From Parachryseolinea silvisoli (lineage in GTDB: Bacteria; Bacteroidota; Bacteroidia; Cytophagales; Cyclobacteriaceae), in the NCBI RefSeq assembly GCF_021190955.1, contig NZ_JAIOAO010000001.1, positions 930,001 to 994,000 on the forward strand: 64,000 bases of DNA, given 5' to 3'. Of this stretch, positions 1 to 8,061 are shown piece after piece. A model generated the notes under the pieces. The model was not told the origin of the DNA, did not search any database, and saw only the letters and a list, made by a program, of their open reading frames with translations. The translations under genes and the position numbers were made by a program. Within the stretch, counting starts at the first letter, position 1. Each line of letters begins with the position of its first letter.

Positions 1-274
1 CAAAGGGGAAGACCTTGTCGTCGAGTATATCGATGATCTTCTCCTTCGGCATCTTGGATAAAATGCGTTTGTTGACAAAGACTGCCTCTACCAGCGGATG
101 GCCGACTTCTACCAGCTCGAAACCATTGGGAACAAGCATATCAAACGACTTGGATATACCGATCTTACCGTGTTGAGAGTTTTTACCCAGGATGAGAATC
201 TCCTGAAAGGGTGGCAATTTGATTTCTTCGAATGAAAGATCGATGGAGTATTTTAATCCATTCCCTTTAGCCAT
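1..274 (-). CDS. Hypothetical protein, N-terminal part (runs off window)
   Basis: An open frame of 91 codons starts at an ATG (complement of 272-274) and continues past the left edge of the window, so only the N-terminal part is seen. It starts MAKGNGLKYS and is a mix of short beta-like and charged helical stretches (for example MPKEKIIDIL near the edge). No signal peptide or membrane segment is visible. The upstream ATGs are in other frames, which fixes the start. I do not recognise the family. Confidence 0.55.
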   Translation of the reverse strand, partial: MAKGNGLKYSIDLSFEEIKLPPFQEILILGKNSQHGKIGISKSFDMLVPNGFELVEVGHPLVEAVFVNKRILSKMPKEKIIDILDDKVFPF

Positions 275-399
275 AGACTGACATTTTGCATTAGCGCGGG
301 CCTAATATACAGTTATAATAGACATATGTATAGGATTTAGGAAATGGGCTGTCAAAAAAATTATGGCCCGCGCCGTATCGGTGGCGTTAGGAAGAGCAC

Positions 400-714
400 C
401 TATGGCTGGAGGCGAGTAAGTATCCGGGTCAACTCGTGTGCATCCGGCAGTACGGTGTATAGGAAGACAGGGATACCGTCAACATAAATATCCTTGCGTA
501 AGTCCTTTATATAGTGCATGCTATGAGAAGACTGGGGGTCAGGATATAGGACGATGGCATCGGGCATGCGCACGGCGAGCAGGCACCGCAAATGAAAAAG
601 ATCGACCGCAACCTCTACCGTAGCACACACCGGCTCGCCCTCCAATATATGTTGCGCGCTTTGTGCTCTGGCAGGATCATCACACAATAAAAAGACATGC
701 TTGTGGGGCGCCAT
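400..714 (-). CDS. Degenerate receiver-like protein (pseudo response regulator)
   Basis: A 104-residue protein with the outline of a CheY-like receiver: a first strand HVFLLCDD (residues 6-13) supplies the acidic pair, and PDAIVLYPD sits where receivers have PDxxxxD. The residue that would be the phosphoacceptor Asp is Tyr, with an Asp two residues later, and the conserved C-terminal Lys-Pro is missing. It is shorter than a typical 120-residue receiver. It is probably a signalling remnant or a phosphorylation-independent receiver. It stands alone with no kinase nearby. Assignment to the receiver fold is an inference from pattern. Confidence 0.55.
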   Translation of the reverse strand: MAPHKHVFLLCDDPARAQSAQHILEGEPVCATVEVAVDLFHLRCLLAVRMPDAIVLYPDPQSSHSMHYIKDLRKDIYVDGIPVFLYTVLPDAHELTRILTRLQP

Positions 715-941
715 CGGGTAAGCTGGTCTACAAAAAAGCGGCTAAAGTTAACGGATCTTTAGAAAATTAACGAACCGTCAAGTCCAGGAATCGATGCCAG
801 GCAACCCGTCAGATATAAATTGCCCGATTATTCAAAATAATAGTTTGACTTTCGGGTTAAATACCCCTTTTTTGTGACCAAGTATGGTTTGTTTGTTGTT
901 AATACGTTGACAATCAATATCTAGCCTGTAAACAGAAGAAT

Positions 942-1391
942 ATGAACCTTTCCGGCGCCAATACGACCCACGTTCTACTGGCAGAAGACGACAACGAGGA
1001 TTATTATATATTTTCGGTGGCGATTCAACAGGTGCCCCTGACGGTACTCCTGACACGGGCGGAAAACGGCGAGCTGTTGATGCAGCTCCTCGACGAGAAA
1101 GTGCCCGATATACTCTTTCTGGATATGCTCATGCCGTGTAAAGATGGGCAGCAGTGTCTGCGGGAAATACGCGCAAACAAAAAATACGACGCACTTCCGA
1201 TTATTGTTTACTCGTCACTCGACGACCTTCGAACGATCGAGTTTTGTTACCGCGAAGGTTCGAATCTATACGCCATCAAGCCCTCGTCGTTTGATGAGCT
1301 TAAAACTATTCTCGAGCGCATTCTGACCATCGACTGGAGGAAGGTGATGTACTTCCCCACCTTTTCGGACTTTGTGCTCAACCCCCACTGA
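942..1391 (+). CDS. Single-domain response regulator (CheY-like receiver)
   Basis: A 149-residue receiver-only protein. The acidic pair is D16/D17 in LLAEDDNED, the phosphoacceptor is D61 in ILFLDMLMP, the switch Ser is S91, and the conserved Lys-Pro is K113-P114. This is the Bacteroidota type of stand-alone receiver that passes phosphate between hybrid kinases or acts by protein contact. There is no output domain; the last 25 residues extend beyond the receiver and end in an aromatic-rich tail. The partner kinase is not in the window. It converges with the START-domain gene, with only 9 bp between stop codons and no obvious terminator. Confidence 0.9.
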   Translation: MNLSGANTTHVLLAEDDNEDYYIFSVAIQQVPLTVLLTRAENGELLMQLLDEKVPDILFLDMLMPCKDGQQCLREIRANKKYDALPIIVYSSLDDLRTIEFCYREGSNLYAIKPSSFDELKTILERILTIDWRKVMYFPTFSDFVLNPH

Positions 1392-1400
1392 GCTGTAGGG

Positions 1401-2045
1401 TCAATCGGCTACAAACGGGATGTGTACACGCTGGTATGCAGGCTTACGAATGTGTTCCCGCATATTGCGAAAGCTCTCAAACGGTCCCTTTGTAGCAAAT
1501 AGATTGATAAGCCATGCCGGAATGGCGCCTCCCGGATCAATATGTAGCATATATTCTACGTGTAACTGCGATGGTGCCGCCGGCTTAATGGTCCACTTCC
1601 CATCAGCATGTGGCACCCGTACAACGCCATCCTTCTCGGGGACATAGCTGGGTTCGTTAAACGACTCAACGGTCATGATACGCGTCACAGGATCTTGCGT
1701 GACCCGAATGCGCGCGATAAAGTCGCGGTTACTGGCCGGCCAGGGCACATTGATCTCCGAATGGTATACGACCTCTTGTGGCGAGATTTGTTTGAGCAAC
1801 GTGCAGCTCCTGGTGCTATATACCCATTGATCGGTAGTGGCTACATCCAGGATGACCGCCGCCATCTGGGACATTGTCGCCTGTATCGAAAACGATACCT
1901 TCAACGCTTTAATGTCAGAGCCCGCCACCGAGCGCATGTAAATCTTAATACCCTCCTTTTCGTCACGTAATTTCCAGTCTTCCTGGGCGACAACAAAGTG
2001 CAGGGGATAGATAAAAAAGAGCGCTGATAGTAGAGATTTCGGCAT
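1401..2045 (-). CDS. START-domain (SRPBCC fold) lipid-binding protein
   Basis: A 214-residue protein with a signal peptide (MPKSLLSALFFIYPLHFVVAQ) followed by a START-type domain. Motifs typical of bacterial START proteins are visible: DEKEGIKIYMR near the mature N-terminus, a central VVYHSEINVPWPASNRDF, and a C-terminal DPGGAIPAWLINL. Such proteins bind hydrophobic ligands; the ligand here is unknown. The open frame extends 50 codons upstream, but that part shows no conserved character while the internal Met gives a clean export signal, so I start at 2045. It is divergent from the S41 peptidase gene, sharing a roughly 190-bp upstream region. Confidence 0.8.
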   Translation of the reverse strand: MPKSLLSALFFIYPLHFVVAQEDWKLRDEKEGIKIYMRSVAGSDIKALKVSFSIQATMSQMAAVILDVATTDQWVYSTRSCTLLKQISPQEVVYHSEINVPWPASNRDFIARIRVTQDPVTRIMTVESFNEPSYVPEKDGVVRVPHADGKWTIKPAAPSQLHVEYMLHIDPGGAIPAWLINLFATKGPFESFRNMREHIRKPAYQRVHIPFVAD

Positions 2046-2232
2046 AAGCACAGGGATAACGCATTTTAGACGTTCGTAGTTTCTAAAATATTGCGGTCGC
2101 CGGAGGATGTTTTTTGCATGTTGCTGTATTTCAGGCGACAAACTTGCATTTTCCGTAGACAAGAACAGACCCCATAACGTATAAAACCGTATCATTACGA
2201 CGTTATTGTTTCAATATTTCAAGAGAACTTCC

Positions 2233-3654
2233 ATGCAAACATTTCAATTTCTGCGCCCCGGAGCCCTGCTGGCCTGCTGTGCGCTGTTGCTTTTGGCCGT
2301 AGCCTGTAAAGACGATGATGACAGCAACGCCTCCGCCAGCAACCAGCACGTCAACGACTGGATCCTGACGAACATGCAAGACTGGTATCTGTGGAATGAC
2401 CAGCTGCCCACGAACACAAACAAGAACCTCGCCCCCGATGAGTATTTCAACTCGTTGTTATACGATGGCGACCGCTTCTCGTGGATCCAGGACAATTACC
2501 AGGACCTGTTGAACTCGCTGCAAGGCATTAGCAAAGAAGCCGGCTATGAATACGCCCTCTACCGCGAAAGCAACACGAACAACAATGTAATTGCGCAGAT
2601 ACTGTATATCAAACCGAACTCACCTGCTAAAAACGCCGGGCTGAAACGCGGCGATGTCATCACGCACATTAACAATACACAGATCACCATTTCAAATTAC
2701 CAAACCTTGCTATCGGCCCTGAGTGAAAATCATACCCTGACGTATCGCGCCATGGATGTGGAAAGTGAAAGCCTGAGCGATCCCGCCACTGTTTCACTCA
2801 CCCCTCAGGAGTACCACGAAAACCCGAACTACCTACACACCGTCATTGAAACCGGCGAGCACAAGATCGGCTACTACGTCTATAATTTCTTTGCCGCGGG
2901 CCAGAGCGATGGTAACGAGTACGATACCGAAATGGAATCGATCATCAACGGCTTCAAAACAGCCGGTGTAACGGACCTTGTACTCGACTTGCGGTTTAAC
3001 AGCGGTGGCTCTGAAGTATCGGCTCTTAACCTGGCCAGCTTGCTGGGTGCAGACGTCAATAACACAAAGGTCTTCATGACAAAAGAATACAACGACGATG
3101 TAGAACAGCAGATCCTCAACGATCCGGATCTTGGCGAAGACGTACTCACCGTCAACTTCACAAACAAAGCGGCCAACGTGGGCAATCTGCTGCAAAACAA
3201 ACGACTCTTTATTCTGACCGGCTCACGCACCGCCTCTGCCAGCGAGCTGATCATCAACGGTCTGCGTCCCTATATGGACGTGTTCCTGGTGGGTGACACT
3301 ACCTATGGCAAGAACGTTGGCTCCATTTCCATTTACGACGACAAAGATGCCACAAACAAGTGGGGCATGCAGCCCATCGTCGTAAAAGTATATAATTCAC
3401 TGAACCAATCTGACTACGACGGTGGTTTCTACCCCAATATTATAGACCCCGACAACAACTTCATACTATACCCGTTCGGCGACACACGTGAACCCCTGCT
3501 GGCCAAAGCGATTGGTCAAATCACGGGCAGCGGTACGATCGGCCGTACCAGCCTGGTAGACCGTCCGCTGATAGCACACTCACTTGATCGCAAGAAACGA
3601 AGCTTCCAGCTAACCGTGGATGATCGCGCGGTACGGACATTGAAACGACCGTAA
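2233..3654 (+). CDS. S41-family peptidase lipoprotein with PDZ domain
   Basis: A 473-residue C-terminal-processing-type serine protease. The lipoprotein signal ends at C25 (LLAVAC), followed directly by KDDDDS, which resembles the acidic export signal that sends Bacteroidota lipoproteins to the cell surface. A helical N-terminal segment (about 35-100) precedes a PDZ domain (IKPNSPAKNAGLKRGD, about 125-150) and the catalytic domain, with the nucleophile Ser335 in TASASE. It probably cleaves unfolded or C-terminally exposed proteins; the target is unknown. The start at 2233 is preferred over 2206 because it begins the signal peptide. Transcription ends at a hairpin shared with the GH92 gene. 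Confidence 0.88.
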   Translation: MQTFQFLRPGALLACCALLLLAVACKDDDDSNASASNQHVNDWILTNMQDWYLWNDQLPTNTNKNLAPDEYFNSLLYDGDRFSWIQDNYQDLLNSLQGISKEAGYEYALYRESNTNNNVIAQILYIKPNSPAKNAGLKRGDVITHINNTQITISNYQTLLSALSENHTLTYRAMDVESESLSDPATVSLTPQEYHENPNYLHTVIETGEHKIGYYVYNFFAAGQSDGNEYDTEMESIINGFKTAGVTDLVLDLRFNSGGSEVSALNLASLLGADVNNTKVFMTKEYNDDVEQQILNDPDLGEDVLTVNFTNKAANVGNLLQNKRLFILTGSRTASASELIINGLRPYMDVFLVGDTTYGKNVGSISIYDDKDATNKWGMQPIVVKVYNSLNQSDYDGGFYPNIIDPDNNFILYPFGDTREPLLAKAIGQITGSGTIGRTSLVDRPLIAHSLDRKKRSFQLTVDDRAVRTLKRP

Positions 3655-3671
3655 TCGAGCAGCGTAATAGC

Positions 3672-3706
3672 AAAAAACGGGTGCCTTTTAAGAGCACCCG
3701 TTTTTT
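3672..3706. terminator. Bidirectional rho-independent terminator
   Basis: Arms CGGGTGC and GCACCCG flanked by an A-run on the left and a T-run on the right, so it can stop transcripts on both strands. It lies between the convergent S41 peptidase and GH92 genes. Confidence 0.85.
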
Positions 3707-3726
3707 ATTATCAATAAATATTTCTC

Positions 3727-5973
3727 TTATCGCGCCGACTCTTGCAGCGTTGCTTGCTGTAAGATTCGATTGACATCTACGTTTGCACCCCATGTCTTAT
3801 TCGCGCGAGGTCCCATGACCAGCTTTAATACACCGCCTTGTACAATATCGGTGTGCGTCATCCACGGTCCGTCCAGACGTTTACCATTCAGGTATGCTTC
3901 CTGGATAAACTTGTTTTGCTCGCTGCAGCCAAGGGCATCCACCTGGAAGTCTTTTCCATTGGGCAAGTGAATCGTCGTCTTTTCAAATACCGGGCTGCCA
4001 ATGGTATACAACGGAAGGCCTGGTACGATGGGATAAAAGCCCATGCAGGAGAATACCACGAAGGCCGACATGCCACCACCGTCTTCGTCACCGGGTATAC
4101 CGAAGATATTATCGGGGTACCACGTGTTGAGCAGCATGCGTATACGTTTCTGCGTCTTCCACGGCGCGCCGGTAAAATTGTATAGATAGGGGATATGGAA
4201 GCTTGGCTCATTCCCCATGGAGTACTGACCAACGATGCCGGTGAAGTCGGGGAATTTCGCCCAGAGCTCGTATTTGCTCCGGCCCAGGCTTTCCTGGAAC
4301 AGTTGATCCAGGCGTGCTTCAAAGGCTTGCTTGCCGCCCATCAGGGTCATCAGGCCGGGAATGTCCTGCTGCACTTGCCACAGATAAGTCCAGCCGTTGT
4401 TCTCATCGTAATAGTCGCGGCCACCCATGCCACCGTCGAAGGTCGGGTCGATGTCGATCCATTTGCCGTTGGCATCTTTCGGCATGAAGAATCCTTTCTC
4501 GGCCTGGTACAGATTCTGGTAGTTTGCCGATCGTTTCAGAAAGAGTGCATAGTCGTCCTTATGTTTCGCCGCCACGGCAAGCTGTGAGAGCGCCCAATCG
4601 TCGTAGCTGTGGCCCAACGTAATAGCCACGGCCTGCCTGCGCTCGAACGAATGCACCTCTCCTACCGTTTCCTTTTCATCGGGATGCAGGGCGGGGTAAT
4701 ATCCTTTCTGGTGATAGAACGAATCCAGTGAGCATGCCGGCCCGTTGCGCCACGGCAACATGGTAGCCTGTGTGGCATTCTTTTTCGCTGCTTCATACGC
4801 GAGCGGCAAATCAAATGGCTGAATGCCTTTGCGGTAGGCATCGAGCAGCGTGATGGTAGAGTGGAATCCATTCATGCACGGGTTGTCGCCCCACAACAGC
4901 GGGAACGTTGGCAGCCAGCCGCTCTGTTGGTACATTTTCAGATACGACGCGATCATGTCTGCTTCCTGGGCTGGGTTCAGGATCGTGCGCAGCGGGTGGT
5001 GCGCAAGATACGTATCCCATACCCAATCGTCCACATAAAACGGACGGCTATCGTCGTGGATCCGTTTGTCGTAATGGCTATAATATTTACCGTCTTCAGT
5101 AATATTGACCATACGCTCCTGGCAGCGGTAGAGCGCGGTATAGAACGTACGCTTCATTCTGTCGGTGCCTCCCTTTACTTCAATCTGGTTTAATACACGC
5201 TCCCATGCCTTCTGCGCACGTTGTTTATCGCCATCAAAGTCCCATGCGGGTTGTTCTTTTACGAGGTTCTTGCGGGCCTGCTCTGCGCTGATAAACGATA
5301 TCGCATATTTAAACTCGATCACGCTCGCGCCGGTCTCTGCCCACGACATACACGCCTGGCCTTTGCCGGTGGTCTCGCGACACGCGGCATATACACCGGG
5401 CTTGCTGAATTCACCGTATACCCACGCCGTCATACCTTTCACTTGCTCGGTACCTGAAACGGCACGATCTGATACCCGTTGCCAGGCACCCCCCTGACTG
5501 ATCTGCAGGAATACATTCTTGGTGGAGCCCGCGGGGAAGACTATACGAAAATGTCCGGTTTTGGCACCGGGTACAAAAGCGATCTCAATCTCTTCCTGGT
5601 CCAGCCACTCCGAATAATAGTATGGCGTCAACACTTCGTTCTCGGGATCCCACGTGGCACGCGGCGGTGTGGCAGTAGCCATCGCCGCGCCGGTATAAGG
5701 CATGACGCCAAACAGGTGTCCCTGCCGGTGTGAGACCAACGACAAGGGGAACGTGCTGATCTGCGGATCAAGGTGATCTTTTCTCCCGGGGTACGAGCGT
5801 ATTGCCTGGTTAGGCAGTTGCGCCGTAGGGCGCGTGGGCTCCAGCAAATGGCCGACGTTTCCGACGCGCGGGTCAACCCAGGACAATGGCGCCTGGCCAT
5901 ACGATGTAAGGGCGAGAAGTAAAGCAGCGCTTATGCCTGCGGCCGTGCGGCGTGTAATGAGGTTTGATAGCAT
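3727..5973 (-). CDS. GH92 alpha-mannosidase
   Basis: A 748-residue exported glycosidase of family GH92, a calcium-dependent inverting family that removes alpha-linked mannose from N-glycans and mannans. The N-terminus has a signal peptide ending near ALTSYGQ. The family signature GNEPSFHIPYLYNFTG is at about 588 and GDEDGGGMSAF at about 630, followed by GFYPIVPGLPLYTIGSP. Length and order (N-terminal beta-sandwich, then alpha/alpha barrel) fit complete family members. The linkage preference (alpha-1,2, 1,3 or 1,6) cannot be read from sequence. It stands alone, with no SusC/D next to it, so it probably acts in the periplasm or outside as a housekeeping or scavenging enzyme. Confidence 0.92.
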   Translation of the reverse strand: MLSNLITRRTAAGISAALLLALTSYGQAPLSWVDPRVGNVGHLLEPTRPTAQLPNQAIRSYPGRKDHLDPQISTFPLSLVSHRQGHLFGVMPYTGAAMATATPPRATWDPENEVLTPYYYSEWLDQEEIEIAFVPGAKTGHFRIVFPAGSTKNVFLQISQGGAWQRVSDRAVSGTEQVKGMTAWVYGEFSKPGVYAACRETTGKGQACMSWAETGASVIEFKYAISFISAEQARKNLVKEQPAWDFDGDKQRAQKAWERVLNQIEVKGGTDRMKRTFYTALYRCQERMVNITEDGKYYSHYDKRIHDDSRPFYVDDWVWDTYLAHHPLRTILNPAQEADMIASYLKMYQQSGWLPTFPLLWGDNPCMNGFHSTITLLDAYRKGIQPFDLPLAYEAAKKNATQATMLPWRNGPACSLDSFYHQKGYYPALHPDEKETVGEVHSFERRQAVAITLGHSYDDWALSQLAVAAKHKDDYALFLKRSANYQNLYQAEKGFFMPKDANGKWIDIDPTFDGGMGGRDYYDENNGWTYLWQVQQDIPGLMTLMGGKQAFEARLDQLFQESLGRSKYELWAKFPDFTGIVGQYSMGNEPSFHIPYLYNFTGAPWKTQKRIRMLLNTWYPDNIFGIPGDEDGGGMSAFVVFSCMGFYPIVPGLPLYTIGSPVFEKTTIHLPNGKDFQVDALGCSEQNKFIQEAYLNGKRLDGPWMTHTDIVQGGVLKLVMGPRANKTWGANVDVNRILQQATLQESAR

Positions 5974-6056
5974 AGACAGTGGCTAGTTAATCGATTCAGC
6001 AACGGTTAAAGATAGACACCTTCTTCTGAAGACAAAATACCGCTGGTGGGATAACA

Positions 6057-6096
6057 TGCAAAAAGAGGCCGTCTCGAAAGGCAGCCTCTTTTTGCA
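6057..6096. terminator. Terminator hairpin, perfect 13-bp stem
   Basis: Perfect inverted repeat TGCAAAAAGAGGC / GCCTCTTTTTGCA with a 14-nt loop, just after the stop codon of the DUF4382 lipoprotein gene on the minus strand. Confidence 0.75.
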
Positions 6097-6113
6097 TCAT
6101 TCTTTTCTTTTCT

Positions 6114-6893
6114 CTATTGAGGAATTTCTACTGTGCCGAGATCGGTAACCTGGCCGATCACAACGCTGACATTTTCTTTTTGCGTGCTTTCAAAACTGCT
6201 GTTGGGCACAAACGAAACCGTGTAGCTTCCCGCAGCAAGCCCACGCAGCAGGAAATGTCCGGTGGCATCGGTGTACGCTGTAGCCAGGGTATCGGTTTCT
6301 TTTATAGCATACACCGCCGGGGTCGATGCTACGGGAGATACGACACCTTTTATTGCGCCGTCCTGCGCTTCGGGAATCGTGCGGATCACAGGCTTCAGTT
6401 TGTACTGCCCGCTGCCAGTGAGTAATACCGACCGGGCCACATCAAAATCCAGCAGGATCTTATAGGTGATGTCTTCGACAAGTGTCTGGTGCACTTGCAA
6501 CTTCAAACCCGATTGCTGGCCGCTGGGCACATCCAGGTCAAACATCTCACCACCGACCTTCAACGTATTTTCGCTACCAAGCTTCAGCCGGATCTGCGAA
6601 ATCGCTCCGGGAGGGATCGTGATCTCGCCCAACAATGTATCCAGCCCATTCGTTAACTTCAGCAGGTTGTAAACACCCGTGTGAACAGGCAGACTCCTCC
6701 ACCCCGCATCATCATCGCCATCCCCCACGTGTACCTCCACTCCTTTCAGATCAATGTTCACCTCCTGAAAGTCGCCGGGCGCATCCGTCAGCCACACCTG
6801 GACGCGCGCGTTCTTCTTCTCATCCGAATCACAGGAAGTAGCGATGAACGCAGCGATTCCCATGACAATTAAAACTAGCCTTACATGCTTCAT
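6114..6893 (-). CDS. DUF4382-domain lipoprotein with carboxypeptidase-regulatory-like repeat
   Basis: A 259-residue protein. The lipoprotein signal ends at C21 (IATSC). The DUF4382 domain follows (about 30-170), recognised by ARVQVWLTDAPGDFQEVNID and the later LDFDVARSV. The C-terminal ~80 residues (GAIKGVVSP ... GHFLLRGLAAGSYTVSF) look like a CarboxypepD_reg-like beta-sandwich, common in Bacteroidota envelope proteins. No catalytic role is known for DUF4382; a structural or ligand-binding role at the envelope is likely. It is a single gene with its own terminator. Confidence 0.82.
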   Translation of the reverse strand: MKHVRLVLIVMGIAAFIATSCDSDEKKNARVQVWLTDAPGDFQEVNIDLKGVEVHVGDGDDDAGWRSLPVHTGVYNLLKLTNGLDTLLGEITIPPGAISQIRLKLGSENTLKVGGEMFDLDVPSGQQSGLKLQVHQTLVEDITYKILLDFDVARSVLLTGSGQYKLKPVIRTIPEAQDGAIKGVVSPVASTPAVYAIKETDTLATAYTDATGHFLLRGLAAGSYTVSFVPNSSFESTQKENVSVVIGQVTDLGTVEIPQ

Positions 6894-7132
6894 ACTGTTA
6901 GAGAGTTGTTTGTTCGGCTAAATTCCTCATAAAGCCTGGAAGGGAACCTGAGGAACCGACCAAACGGAGTTATGAGCCGCAGACAGACAATCGCAGCGTT
7001 TGCAGCAAACAGAAATGGATCCTTCTATATTCTCCGTTTTCTTTTATAGAAACTCTTTCCTGAAGTGGGTCTCGGGTCCGTTTATTGAACAGAGGCGAAA
7101 AACTTCGATAGTATCATCCGCAACACAAAAAA

Positions 7133-7155
7133 AGGGTGTCTAAAAAAGACACCCT
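7133..7155 (-). terminator. Terminator after DUF4197 gene
   Basis: Stem AGGGTGTC / GACACCCT with an A-rich loop; on the minus strand it is followed by a run of seven T. A second short hairpin (GCGCAT / ATGCGC, 7167-7185) lies immediately after the stop codon. Confidence 0.8.
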
Positions 7156-7188
7156 CAACCTTTTATGCGCATGCAGAAGATGCGCCTT

Positions 7189-7902
7189 TTATTTCTGTGC
7201 GCCGAAAACCTTCTTCAACAGGTCAGTGGTACGCGCGCCAGGATCGTCACGAATTAACTTCTCCTCCTTCGCCACCATCACAAACAACCCATCGATAGCT
7301 TTCTCAGTAGCATAGTCATCCAAATTCGGATTCACCTTCTGCACCATCGGCAGTTTGTTATACGCATTGACCAGGTCTGCATAATACTTCGTTGCACTAA
7401 CCTTCTGCAGCGCCGCCTGGATAATGGGCTTGAACTTGGTAGTAAGTTCGGGCGAGGTTGTTTTGTCGAGGTACTGCGTCGCAGCGTTATCTTCGCCTTT
7501 CAGGATACTCCAGGCGTCCTGAACGGTCATCTGCTTGATCGCCGACACAAAGATGGGCTTGGCCTCTTTGGCAGCTTCTTCAGCCCCGCGGTTGAGGGCG
7601 AGGACGAATTTATCGACCTGAGCGCCCATGCCTACCTGGCGCAGCTTGGTCTCGACTTGTTTTACTTCCGGCGGAAAGGGAATTTTGATTTCGGCATTTT
7701 TAAAATAGCCGTCGGCTTGCGACACCAGGTCGGATCCTTTCGAGGCACCATTGGTAAGGGCTTCTTTGAGGCCGGCAGCAACCTCTTCGGTTGTCGGCAT
7801 CCCGCCCCCTTTCAGGGTCTTCTTCAGCTTGTCCAGGTTCAACTGCGCGTGCGCGAAGCTCCCGATACTGGCAAACAACAGCAATAAAACAGCATGTCTC
7901 AT
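7189..7902 (-). CDS. DUF4197-domain exported protein
   Basis: A 237-residue protein with a signal peptide (MRHAVLLLLFASIGSFAHAQ) and one DUF4197 domain. Family marks include EEVAAGLKEALTNGASKG near the start, a Tyr/Phe-rich DGYFKN, and a C-terminal TEKAIDGLFVMVAKEEKLIR. It is predicted to be periplasmic and mainly helical. The function of DUF4197 is not known. The frame is open for 43 codons upstream of 7902, but that extension runs into the terminator of the neighbouring esterase gene, so the internal Met with its export signal is the likely start. Confidence 0.85.
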   Translation of the reverse strand: MRHAVLLLLFASIGSFAHAQLNLDKLKKTLKGGGMPTTEEVAAGLKEALTNGASKGSDLVSQADGYFKNAEIKIPFPPEVKQVETKLRQVGMGAQVDKFVLALNRGAEEAAKEAKPIFVSAIKQMTVQDAWSILKGEDNAATQYLDKTTSPELTTKFKPIIQAALQKVSATKYYADLVNAYNKLPMVQKVNPNLDDYATEKAIDGLFVMVAKEEKLIRDDPGARTTDLLKKVFGAQK

Positions 7903-8012
7903 GTGGTAAAGTTTAGTTGGCAGCATTAATGTAACCGCCAGGAACCTTGTAACCTGGCAGTAAGTACCGTCTATCACAAACCTTGCCACAGCTGGAAAGT
8001 GTTCCAACAGCA

Positions 8013-8040
8013 CGGCCCTTTTTGTAGACAAAAAGGGCCG
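8013..8040 (-). terminator. Terminator after sialate O-acetylesterase gene
   Basis: Perfect 13-bp inverted repeat CGGCCCTTTTTGT / ACAAAAAGGGCCG with a 2-nt centre, 21 bp past the stop codon of the minus-strand esterase gene. The T-run lies inside the stem. Confidence 0.65.
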
Positions 8041-8061
8041 CTGCTTTGGAGTTTGTTCCTG

